Shown here: positions 1 through 6,699 of the stretch, piece after piece | Layout: each line of letters begins with the position of its first letter | Numbering within the stretch: position 1 is the stretch's first letter | NCBI RefSeq assembly: GCF_020857975.1 | Contig: NZ_JACWUO010000013.1 | Coordinates: forward strand, 1-64,000 | DNA from: Stenotrophomonas rhizophila | Lineage (GTDB): Bacteria > Pseudomonadota > Gammaproteobacteria > Xanthomonadales > Xanthomonadaceae | Direction of reading: 5' to 3' | Length of the DNA: 64,000 bases | Notes under the pieces: model-generated | The model's database searches: none | Seen by the model: the letters and a program-made list of their open reading frames with translations, nothing else | Told to the model about the DNA's origin: nothing | Position numbers and translations under genes: made by a program

Positions 1-59
1 TGGCTGGCGCCGGCGGCGGCCAGCAGCGGGAAGGCCAGCAGGATTGCATTCAACTTCAT
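1..59 (-). CDS. Secreted protein, N-terminal fragment only
   Basis: Only the first 19 codons are in the window; the gene runs off the left edge. The visible residues are a Lys-containing start, a Leu/Ala-rich hydrophobic core and an Ala-Ala-Gly-Ala end, which is a typical Sec signal peptide. The product is therefore probably periplasmic, outer membrane or secreted. Nothing else about it can be said. Confidence 0.6.
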   Translation of the reverse strand, partial: MKLNAILLAFPLLAAAGAS

Positions 60-523
60 GTTGGATCCTTTGAATGGAATAAGAAAGCCATGCAGGCATG
101 GCTCGGGTACCCCACTGGACGCTAGGACGGCGCCGACCACGGCGACAGCGGGCAAAGCAAGGCCAACCCGTTCAAGAACAGGATCAGCGGTACACAAGAG
201 AATCAGGCGAAAACAGAATTTTTCCGGGTGCCGCAGCAGAGCGTGCTCGCTGACAACGCGTGCATTCTGCTTGGGACAATCACCAGGTTAAATAAAGAAA
301 TTACGAAAGCGTGCAGCTTCGCAATTTGATACCGCTACGAATACGCAGGTAGATTCCAAGGACATCTTTCGCGCGCGTGATGCGCATCTCTCACATAGCG
401 TGATGTCCATCAAGCTTTCGCCCGGCGGCGCACGCATCGGCGGATTATCCGCGCCGACACCCTCTGCACGACGACAGTGGCGTCGCCGTGCAGGTCGATC
501 CAACAACATGACCCCAACCGCGA
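60..523. other. Intergenic region, about 460 bases
   Basis: No convincing gene. Short open frames here lack a ribosome binding site and have skewed composition. The part around 285-400 is more AT-rich and could hold the promoter of the leftward secreted-protein gene at the window edge. No clear -35/-10 pair or hairpin was recognised. Confidence 0.4.
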
Positions 524-1342
524 TCAGCGCGGGCCGAGCACCAGGCCCATGTCATCGCCCTGCGGCATGCCCGAGCGGCGCTGCACCAGGCCCTTGTCAT
601 CCTTGAACAGGATGCCCGGGGTACCCTGGAAGCCCATCTCGATCATCAGCTCCTGGTTGGCGTTGAGCTTGTTGGCCACCTCTGCGGTGAGCTTGGCCAC
701 CGGCTTGATCCCGCCCTTGTCGAAGGCATGCTCGTTTTCCAGCAATGCCGCACTCGGGTTGGGCGCGGTCAGGATCGCGGCGGCCTTGGCCGGGCTGTCC
801 TCGCGGATCACCCCCACCATGATGTGGCGCAGCTGCACCTTGCCGCTGTCCACCCACGGCCGCGCCGCTTCCCAGAACTTGTGGCAGTACGGGCAGTTGG
901 CATCGCTGAAGGTGTAGACCACGCGCGGCGCATCGGCGCGCCCATCGCGCACCCAGGCGCTGGCGTCGAGTTTTTTCCATGCCTGGTCGGACATCGGCTT
1001 GGCCGCCAGCTTCTCCAGCGCGGCCGCCCCCACCTCCTGGCCCGTCTCATCGAACAGGCTACCCACCAGCACATGCTTGCCGTCCGCGGTGACATAGGCC
1101 GCGGCAGTCTGCTGACCGCCGACCACGCCGGCAAAGCCGCGCAGACCACCGGGCGCGTCGAACTCACTGATCACCTCGAAGCCATGCTTCTCGATGCCCT
1201 TGAGCACTGCCGGGCGGCCGCCCTGCTTGGCTGCGGTCGTGGCCGGCGCCTTGGGCGACTGCGCCTGGCTGCAACCGGCCAGCCCCATCAAAAGTGCTGC
1301 GGTAAGCAGCGAGCCCAGCACGGGCGGAGATTTCAACGACAT
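524..1342 (-). CDS. dsbG: DsbG-like thiol:disulfide interchange lipoprotein
   Basis: Predicted periplasmic protein of the DsbC/DsbG family, 272 residues, which isomerises or reduces disulfides in exported proteins. The N-terminus is a lipoprotein signal ending in LAGC (Cys24), so it is probably membrane-anchored. The thioredoxin-fold active site is CPYC at residues 150-153, followed by the long C-terminal half typical of DsbG. An in-frame start lies 18 bases further upstream, but AGGAG sits five to six bases before the start at 1342. The gene follows the TlpA-like gene by 38 bases, so the two are probably cotranscribed and that membrane protein may keep it reduced. DsbC is the main alternative name. 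Confidence 0.85.
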   Translation of the reverse strand: MSLKSPPVLGSLLTAALLMGLAGCSQAQSPKAPATTAAKQGGRPAVLKGIEKHGFEVISEFDAPGGLRGFAGVVGGQQTAAAYVTADGKHVLVGSLFDETGQEVGAAALEKLAAKPMSDQAWKKLDASAWVRDGRADAPRVVYTFSDANCPYCHKFWEAARPWVDSGKVQLRHIMVGVIREDSPAKAAAILTAPNPSAALLENEHAFDKGGIKPVAKLTAEVANKLNANQELMIEMGFQGTPGILFKDDKGLVQRRSGMPQGDDMGLVLGPR

Positions 1343-1380
1343 GGCAACTCCTGGTAGCAAAAGAATGGAACGCGGCGCCC

Positions 1381-2181
1381 TCAGCGCAGCGTGTCGAGCC
1401 TGGCCTGCAGCCCGGCCGCACTGAGTTCCCCCATGTGCAGGCCCTGCAGGCGGCCGCCCGAATCGAAGAACAGGGTAGTCGGATAGGCGTGGACCTGCAG
1501 CCGTTCAGAGGTCATGCTGTCGGCATCCAGCAGCACGTTGTTCAGCGACAGGCGCTGACTGCCCAGGAACTGCTGCACGTCTTCAACGCTTTCGCCCTGG
1601 TTGACGAACACGAAATGCACGCCGGGTTCGCGCTGCTGGGCGGCGGCGAACAACGGCATCTCGCGCCGGCACGGCCCGCACCAACTCGCCCACAGGTTGA
1701 TCACCACCGGCCTGCCGCCGCCATCGGCCAGCGCCACCGGTTGTCCCTGCAGCGTGCGCAGGGTCAGTTCGGGTAGTGCAACGCGCGACTGCTGCAGGTA
1801 CGCCACGCCAAACGACAGGACCGCCCAGACCACGACGCCGGCCATGCTGCCGGCCCATACCGGTCGCCGCAGCGCCGGCCAGCGGCGCAGCCGCCACAGC
1901 GCCCAGGCCGCACCGACCAGCAACGCCAGCAGCGGCAGAAAACCGCCATCGCCCATCCGCAGCAACGCCCATGGGTCAGCCAGGTAGTGGCGCCAATGCA
2001 GCAGCACAAAGCCCAGGCGGCCACCGAGCAGGCCCAGCAACAGCATGTCCAGCAGCAACGCGCCGGCGGTCGGCTGGCCCGGTTGCGGCGGCGGCCGCAG
2101 CCAGCGCGCAACGCCGATGGCCACCAACCAGCCTGCCAATACCCATGCCACGGTCAACGGTAGCGGGCCGATACTGCTCAT
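1381..2181 (-). CDS. Membrane-anchored TlpA/ResA-like thioredoxin with Lgt-like N-terminal membrane domain
   Basis: Predicted inner-membrane protein of about 266 residues. The first 130 residues hold about four hydrophobic segments, and the stretch GGRLGFVLLHW resembles part of prolipoprotein diacylglyceryl transferase. The C-terminal half is a TlpA-like thioredoxin domain with WCGPC near residues 168-172 and a cis-Pro stretch (YPTTLFF). It lies immediately upstream of the DsbG-like gene and probably supplies it with electrons. The Lgt-like part is too short to be a working transferase, so it may be only a membrane anchor. A GGAG-containing stretch precedes the two adjacent ATG codons. Confidence 0.8.
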   Translation of the reverse strand: MSSIGPLPLTVAWVLAGWLVAIGVARWLRPPPQPGQPTAGALLLDMLLLGLLGGRLGFVLLHWRHYLADPWALLRMGDGGFLPLLALLVGAAWALWRLRRWPALRRPVWAGSMAGVVVWAVLSFGVAYLQQSRVALPELTLRTLQGQPVALADGGGRPVVINLWASWCGPCRREMPLFAAAQQREPGVHFVFVNQGESVEDVQQFLGSQRLSLNNVLLDADSMTSERLQVHAYPTTLFFDSGGRLQGLHMGELSAAGLQARLDTLR

Positions 2182-2290
2182 CATGCATGCATCTCCATCT
2201 CCAGCGCCGCAGCGCCTGTATCCATATCAACCCTGCAGGCATGGTCCCAGCCCATCGCGCGCGGGGCAAGCGGCAACCGCACATACAACA

Positions 2291-2318
2291 ACGGCGGGCC
2301 GCGCGTGCGGCCCGCCGT
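2291..2318 (-). terminator. Rho-independent-like terminator after the AraC-family gene
   Basis: A perfect 12-bp GC-rich stem (2291-2302 with 2307-2318) closes on a four-base loop. On the minus strand it is followed by a T-rich stretch, TGTTGTATGT. It lies 37 bases beyond the stop of the regulator gene and before the TlpA-like gene. Confidence 0.65.
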
Positions 2319-2354
2319 TGCAGGCGTGCATGGAACCGGTTACCGCAGCATCAC

Positions 2355-3422
2355 CTATGCCGGCGGATGCATCACCGCACCGGCCTCGCGCGGCACCGGC
2401 TTGCGGGTACGTTCACCGCGACGCTGCGCCAGGATCTGCCGCCGATAGCGCGCCGGTGTCACCCCGACGATGCGCAGGAACAAGCGACGGAAAGCGCTCT
2501 GGTCCGAATAGCCCACCGTCCACGACACTTCATCGACCATCCCACCGGCCTGCAGCAGCAACTGCGCCTTGGCGATGCGCAGCCGCTGGCAATAGGCGAT
2601 CGGGCACAGCCCGGTGGCCTTGAGGAAGCGCCGCTGCAGGGTGCGTGGCTCCAGCCCGGACGATTCGCAGATGTCCTGCAGGGTGGTGCCACGGGCGGCG
2701 ATACTGTGCAGCCAGCGCTGTGCCTTGAGGATGCAGCGGTCGCCATGGGCGAAGTTGGGGCTGAAGCGCTCCAGGTCGTCCTGCACCGCACGCGGAATCA
2801 CCAGCTGCAGCTGCTGGATGGTTTCGGTCATCACCTGCTGGCCGTAGATCCGGGTGAGCAGGCGCAGGCTGAGGTATTTCCAGGCCTCCGGGCCGGATGC
2901 GCTGAGGACATCGCCGTCGTCGACCAGCGCGCGCTCGCCCTGCGACCAGCACGGCACCGTGGAGGCCAGCGCTGGGCAGCGCGACAGGTCGGGCAAGCTC
3001 ACCGTGCGTCCGGCCAGCACACCGCTGGCGGCCATCACCAGCCCACCTTCGTCGCAGCCGGCCAGCACGCTGCCGTCGTCATGGCTGTCGCGCAGCCAGG
3101 CCAGCACGCGCTCGTCCGGCGGCGCCAGCGGCCAGCTGGGCTCGTTGCCCGGCACCACCACGATCGCCGGCGACGCGTCGCCGAACAATTCGGCACCGGC
3201 CACCCGCTGCACCCCGCGACTGCCCAAGGTCCAACGCGTGACCAGCATCCGCGCGCCCGAACACTTGCCGGCGGCCGCAGTGCGGTTGCAGCGCTGGGCC
3301 AGCTCGGAGAGCACCGGCGCCGCGCCGCGCAGGCTGCCCGGATATTCGAGCACGGCCACTTCCATCAGGGTCGGCGAGGTCAGCCTGGGCCGAATTGAAA
3401 CAGAGGTAATGAGTGCATCCAT
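2355..3422 (-). CDS. GlxA-like AraC-family transcriptional regulator (DJ-1/PfpI domain plus HTH)
   Basis: 355 residues. The N-terminal half is a DJ-1/PfpI-like amidotransferase-fold domain, as in GlxA/FtrA regulators, where it probably senses a ligand. The C-terminal hundred residues form an AraC double helix-turn-helix with the family signatures [17 protein letters not shown] and [14 protein letters not shown] lies six bases before the start. The target genes cannot be told: both flanking genes point the same way and a terminator follows it. Confidence 0.85.
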   Translation of the reverse strand: MDALITSVSIRPRLTSPTLMEVAVLEYPGSLRGAAPVLSELAQRCNRTAAAGKCSGARMLVTRWTLGSRGVQRVAGAELFGDASPAIVVVPGNEPSWPLAPPDERVLAWLRDSHDDGSVLAGCDEGGLVMAASGVLAGRTVSLPDLSRCPALASTVPCWSQGERALVDDGDVLSASGPEAWKYLSLRLLTRIYGQQVMTETIQQLQLVIPRAVQDDLERFSPNFAHGDRCILKAQRWLHSIAARGTTLQDICESSGLEPRTLQRRFLKATGLCPIAYCQRLRIAKAQLLLQAGGMVDEVSWTVGYSDQSAFRRLFLRIVGVTPARYRRQILAQRRGERTRKPVPREAGAVMHPPA

Positions 3423-3656
3423 GGGGAAGTCCTAAGGCAGCGCAGCGTCTGCAAACGGCGAAACCCAAGCACCGCAAGGGATATTCGCGAACTGCAACGA
3501 GCCTACGGACGCCGCGCGGCGGCGGCTATGAAACTAGTTGTATCTTTCGGTCCGGCTGCGACAAGCGGCAGCCCGGCCCCGGCAGCTGCTGCGGCAGCAA
3601 ACCCGCCCCCGCGCCGGCAGCGGCCGGCAGCGGCCGGCAGCGGCGGTTGCGGTGCT

Positions 3657-3908
3657 GGCAAGTCCTCCACCACCGAGGTGGTCGCGCACAAGTTGGGGCT
3701 GGATGCGGTGCACGGTGAAATGCGTCCGGATGGGCCAAACCCGGGCTTTGCCTTCCTCTACAACGGGCTGGGCATTCCGGTCGCCGCAGGCGTGCCGTAT
3801 CGGCTGGGCATCACGCGGTCGCCGATGCCGGCGGCGATGAGCCTGCGTTCGGTGTCGATGATCGGCAATGCACTGCGGCTGCGCCATCAACGTTTGCCCG
3901 AGGTATGA
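3657..3908 (+). pseudogene. Remnant of a CopA-type copper/silver P-type ATPase
   Basis: The open frame beginning near 3528 starts with low-complexity Ala/Pro/Arg sequence, but from about residue 44 it matches CopA pieces. The stretch [19 protein letters not shown] corresponds to the segment after the ATP-hinge region. It then joins directly to the carboxy-terminal membrane part, [15 protein letters not shown] followed by [13 protein letters not shown]. The roughly 100 residues normally between them, including the GDGIND motif, are missing, as is everything upstream. Lost residues such as the Leu-Tyr-Pro of the last helix also show decay. It is a dead fragment, not a transporter, beside the tRNA array. 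Confidence 0.72.
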
Positions 3909-3935
3909 CAACGGTGAAATACCTGCAGTTTTCGC

Positions 3936-3964
3936 TTGCCAAGCGCAAATACCATCGCTATGAT
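3936..3964 (+). promoter_or_regulatory. Promoter of tRNA cassette 1
   Basis: TTGCCA (-35) and TATGAT (-10) are separated by 17 bases and end 17 bases before the tRNA-Ala. This is a strong sigma70-type match. Confidence 0.75.
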
Positions 3965-3981
3965 TCCGCTCCTCACGACGT

Positions 3982-4057
3982 GGGGCCATAGCTCAGCTGG
4001 GAGAGCGCCTGCATGGCATGCAGGAGGTCGGCGGTTCGATCCCGCCTGGCTCCACCA
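3982..4057 (+). tRNA. tRNA-Ala (anticodon GGC), copy 1
   Basis: 76 bases ending in an encoded CCA. The anticodon loop ATGGCAT is closed by a CCTGC/GCAGG stem and gives anticodon GGC. The T-loop is GGTTCGATCC. It pairs with tRNA-Glu 52 bases downstream in one probable transcript. Confidence 0.97.
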
Positions 4058-4109
4058 ATCCGATCATTAGGCCGATCAGATTGCAGTGACAAAATTGGAA
4101 GTTTCGTGC

Positions 4110-4185
4110 GTCCCCATCGTCTAGAGGCCTAGGACATCACCCTTTCACGGTGGCGACCGGGGTTCGAATCCCCGTGGGGACGCCA
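4110..4185 (+). tRNA. tRNA-Glu (anticodon UUC), copy 1
   Basis: 76 bases with encoded CCA. The anticodon loop CTTTCAC between TCACC and GGTGG gives UUC. The acceptor stem GTCCCC pairs with GGGGAC. Confidence 0.97.
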
Positions 4186-4190
4186 GTTTC

Positions 4191-4228
4191 AAACACAAAG
4201 CCCTGACTTCGGTCGGGGCTTTGTGTTT
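4191..4228 (+). terminator. Terminator after tRNA cassette 1
   Basis: A 17-bp stem with one G-T pair closes on a TTCG loop. Outer A-rich and T-rich arms would let it work in both directions. Confidence 0.85.
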
Positions 4229-4298
4229 GGTTGTTCTCTCAGGCGCGTGGCAAGGAAACAAAGAACGGAAGATTTCAGCGCGATGTCACACAAAAGAC

Positions 4299-4327
4299 TT
4301 GGCGAAACCTTCACGGCCACGTAGAAT
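4299..4327 (+). promoter_or_regulatory. Promoter of tRNA cassette 2
   Basis: TTGGCG and TAGAAT with a 17-base spacer, 17 bases before the tRNA-Ala. This is the same geometry as cassette 1 but a different sequence. Confidence 0.7.
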
Positions 4328-4344
4328 TCCGCCTCCAGCATCGT

Positions 4345-4420
4345 GGGGCCATAGCTCAGCTGGGAGAGCGCCTGCATGGCATGCAGGAGGTCGGCGGTTC
4401 GATCCCGCCTGGCTCCACCA
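4345..4420 (+). tRNA. tRNA-Ala (anticodon GGC), copy 2
   Basis: Identical in sequence to copy 1, including the encoded CCA. Confidence 0.97.
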
Positions 4421-4470
4421 CTCCGGACCTTAGGCCGTTCGGATTGCTGACAACATTGATGAGTTCATGC

Positions 4471-4546
4471 GTCCCCATCGTCTAGAGGCCTAGGACATCA
4501 CCCTTTCACGGTGGCGACCGGGGTTCGAATCCCCGTGGGGACGCCA
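4471..4546 (+). tRNA. tRNA-Glu (anticodon UUC), copy 2
   Basis: Identical to copy 1. The only hairpin after it is a 7-bp stem with a TTCG loop at 4563-4580 and no clear T tract, so this unit may have weak termination. Confidence 0.97.
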
Positions 4547-4613
4547 CTCACCAACGACATCGGACCCGGTTCGCCGGGTCGATTGTCACCGCTCACTGCC
4601 ATTTCGTTTGCTC

Positions 4614-4642
4614 TTCCACAAACGTGAACAGACAGATATACT
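4614..4642 (+). promoter_or_regulatory. Promoter of tRNA cassette 3
   Basis: TTCCAC and TATACT with a 17-base spacer, 22 bases before the tRNA-Ala. Confidence 0.65.
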
Positions 4643-4664
4643 GGGCGACTTGCGGTAACAACGT

Positions 4665-4740
4665 GGGGCCATAGCTCAGCTGGGAGAGCGCCTGCATGGC
4701 ATGCAGGAGGTCGGCGGTTCGATCCCGCCTGGCTCCACCA
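4665..4740 (+). tRNA. tRNA-Ala (anticodon GGC), copy 3
   Basis: Identical in sequence to the other three Ala copies. Confidence 0.97.
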
Positions 4741-4788
4741 CTTCTGCGGACACAGGCCGTCCGATAGAAGACAAATCCGGTTCAACGC

Positions 4789-4864
4789 GTCCCCATCGTC
4801 TAGAGGCCTAGGACATCACCCTTTCACGGTGGCGACCGGGGTTCGAATCCCCGTGGGGACGCCA
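4789..4864 (+). tRNA. tRNA-Glu (anticodon UUC), copy 3
   Basis: Identical to the other Glu copies. The Ala-Glu spacer differs from that of cassette 4 at only two positions, so these two cassettes are the most recent duplicates. Confidence 0.97.
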
Positions 4865-4867
4865 GCT

Positions 4868-4908
4868 ACAAACAAAGACCCCCGGCAACGCCGGGGGTTT
4901 TTGTTTGT
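4868..4908 (+). terminator. Terminator after tRNA cassette 3
   Basis: CCCCCGGC/GCCGGGGG stem with a three-base loop, followed by TTTTTGTTTGT. The A-rich arm upstream pairs with the T-rich arm. Confidence 0.88.
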
Positions 4909-4916
4909 ATGCCCCG

Positions 4917-4941
4917 GTAGGCGCCGACCGTTGGTCGGTGC
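4917..4941 (+). repeat. GTAG-headed REP palindrome (SMAG-like)
   Basis: GTAG is followed by a 9-bp inverted repeat around GTT: GCGCCGACC and GGTCGGTGC. This is the head-plus-palindrome layout reported for Stenotrophomonas SMAG elements. It directly follows the terminator of tRNA cassette 3. Confidence 0.75.
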
Positions 4942-5010
4942 TGCGGACAGGAATACGGGCGAATGACACCGGACCATTGCCCGGATGAAGCGCCCGGATG
5001 AAGAAAAATC

Positions 5011-5039
5011 TTCCCATCCCGCATGAACACCGCTATGAT
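5011..5039 (+). promoter_or_regulatory. Promoter of tRNA cassette 4
   Basis: TTCCCA and TATGAT with a 17-base spacer, 22 bases before the tRNA-Ala. Confidence 0.7.
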
Positions 5040-5061
5040 AGGCGGCTCGCAGCATCAACGT

Positions 5062-5137
5062 GGGGCCATAGCTCAGCTGGGAGAGCGCCTGCATGGCATG
5101 CAGGAGGTCGGCGGTTCGATCCCGCCTGGCTCCACCA
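5062..5137 (+). tRNA. tRNA-Ala (anticodon GGC), copy 4
   Basis: Identical in sequence to the other Ala copies. Confidence 0.97.
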
Positions 5138-5185
5138 CTTCTCCGGACACAGGCCGTCCGACAGAAGACAAATCCGGTTCAACGC

Positions 5186-5261
5186 GTCCCCATCGTCTAG
5201 AGGCCTAGGACATCACCCTTTCACGGTGGCGACCGGGGTTCGAATCCCCGTGGGGACGCCA
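5186..5261 (+). tRNA. tRNA-Glu (anticodon UUC), copy 4
   Basis: Identical in sequence to the other Glu copies. Confidence 0.97.
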
Positions 5262-5264
5262 GCT

Positions 5265-5305
5265 ACAAACAAAAGCCCCCGGCACTGCCGGGGGTTTTTG
5301 TTTGT
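5265..5305 (+). terminator. Terminator after tRNA cassette 4
   Basis: Same design as the cassette 3 terminator: CCCCCGGC/GCCGGGGG stem, ACT loop and TTTTTGTTTGT tail. Confidence 0.88.
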
Positions 5306-5313
5306 ATGCCCCG

Positions 5314-5338
5314 GCAGGCACCGACCGTTGGTCGGCAC
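5314..5338 (+). repeat. REP palindrome, GCAG-headed variant
   Basis: The palindrome GCACCGACC-GTT-GGTCGGCAC follows GCAG in the place of GTAG. It repeats the terminator-then-REP order seen after cassette 3, so the REP was probably duplicated along with the tRNA unit. Confidence 0.6.
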
Positions 5339-5530
5339 TTGCGCCTGACCATCGGCGATCAGGCTGACATAGGCGCCCTGCGCGTGGCTTTGCAGCCAGG
5401 CGTCGAGCAGGCCCATCACTGCCTTGCCCAAGCCCTGCCCCTGGCATTCGGGCAGCACCGCACAATACCCGGCAACATCGGGCGGAACGGAACGGTACTG
5501 CAGGCCGGCAGGCATCGACATCGGAGTTCC
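5338..5530 (-). pseudogene. Truncated GNAT acetyltransferase fragment
   Basis: One frame encodes AVLPECQGQGLGKAVMGLL and then GAYVSLIADGQA. This is the acetyl-CoA-binding motif A (Q/R-x-x-G-x-G/A) and the following strand of GNAT acetyltransferases. The amino-terminal third and the carboxy-terminal motif B are missing, and the frame runs into the REP and tRNA sequence. It is probably a broken gene clipped by expansion of the tRNA array. Confidence 0.65.
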
Positions 5531-5588
5531 TTCAATCGGTGCTGGCCAGCATGCCGCAGGACATTCCCGAAACGTCACCTGTACCTGC

Positions 5589-6584
5589 TCAGTTGTAGGT
5601 CAGGTCCACCGACACCACCGCACTGACCCCGCCCTGCACGATCGCCTCGGCAGCATTGACGTGACGGTAGGAAACCCCCAACGGCAGTACCGCCCTGCCG
5701 GCACTGACATTCACATTGCGGGTATTGCCGGTGCCGTCGGCCCGGATCGCCTGGTCGGTACCACCGACCCGCGAGAACAGGGCCACGCCCACGCCCCTGG
5801 CGGTACCGGTATTGGCGAAGTAAGCACCGTCTCCGCTGTACGGGGTTCCGTTGAAGGCGAACGTGGCCACGCTGGCATCGGCGTTGCAGTCGGCGGTCAG
5901 CTCGAACTCGGTCCTGCCAACGCTGGCCTGGCCAACGAAGTCCTGCGGCTTGGCCGGCGCCAGCCGGATCGGCCGGTCCACATCGCCCACCGCCAGATTG
6001 CAGGTCGGGCTCGTCACGTTCAAGGTCCATGGCGAAAGCCACATCGTATTGCGGTTGGCCGGGATGTCGTCCAGCATCTCGAGCCGGATAAAGGCGACCC
6101 GGCGCTGGGAAATCGTGCTCCTGCCGCTGGGGATGGTGCCGGCGGTCCGGACCAGCCGCACCCTGGCCCGGGAACCGACGTTGGCAACGCCCGGCAGTTC
6201 GGCCATCGGCTGGCTGTAGGCACCGGTCACCGCGCGCAGTGGATAGTTGGGGTCGCTGATGTCGAAGATCAGCCCGACCCCGGCAACACCCGAAGCGAAG
6301 ACGCCGTAGGCGCCATAGGTCCCGACCTTGGTCAATGCCGGGCTCATGAATTCATTGACCCGGTCGCCATCACAGAAGAAAACGGTGGCGAAATCGACGG
6401 ACGGCAGCGACTCCCTGGTCGGAATCAGGCTGCCGACCGGCACCGCGTTCGGACCGGTCAGGGTCAGCGTTCTACTGGCGATATACACATCTGATTGCTT
6501 CCGGGTACAGGCGGCCAGCGCGGTGCCTGGCACGGCCACGGCGATCGCCAGCAATGACATGACCAGCAGTCGATTGGATTTCAT
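5589..6584 (-). CDS. Fimbrial tip adhesin (two-domain, FimH-like)
   Basis: 331 residues and last gene of the fimbrial operon. A signal peptide ends near ALAAC. A lectin-like N-terminal domain of about 170 residues has few cysteines, and a C-terminal pilin-type domain starts near the Cys of SPTCNLAVGDVDRP. The end, SVDLTYN, is the donor-strand beta zipper end seen in type 1-like pilins. It would sit at the fibre tip, delivered by the chaperone to the usher encoded just upstream. Its receptor is not predictable. Confidence 0.85.
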   Translation of the reverse strand: MKSNRLLVMSLLAIAVAVPGTALAACTRKQSDVYIASRTLTLTGPNAVPVGSLIPTRESLPSVDFATVFFCDGDRVNEFMSPALTKVGTYGAYGVFASGVAGVGLIFDISDPNYPLRAVTGAYSQPMAELPGVANVGSRARVRLVRTAGTIPSGRSTISQRRVAFIRLEMLDDIPANRNTMWLSPWTLNVTSPTCNLAVGDVDRPIRLAPAKPQDFVGQASVGRTEFELTADCNADASVATFAFNGTPYSGDGAYFANTGTARGVGVALFSRVGGTDQAIRADGTGNTRNVNVSAGRAVLPLGVSYRHVNAAEAIVQGGVSAVVSVDLTYN

Positions 6585-6699
6585 GGGTGAGGCTCCTGGA
6601 CATGACAGGTCGGCGTACGACGCGTCGGTGCTCGATTGGCGGCAGCGCGCGCTGGCGGGATCGGCGCCAAGCTTGCGGCAACCGCAGTGGAGGGGGACT

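Noticed and set aside
1776..3398. Long open frame opposite the TlpA-like and AraC genes
   Set aside because: It crosses two real genes and a terminator; low-complexity Ala/Arg/Pro content.
3982..5261. CRISPR-like array
   Set aside because: The regular repeats are tRNA genes with unequal spacers, promoters and terminators.
4189..5578. Short open frames crossing the tRNA genes
   Set aside because: They translate tRNA sequence; only the GNAT-like part at 5338-5530 has protein signal.
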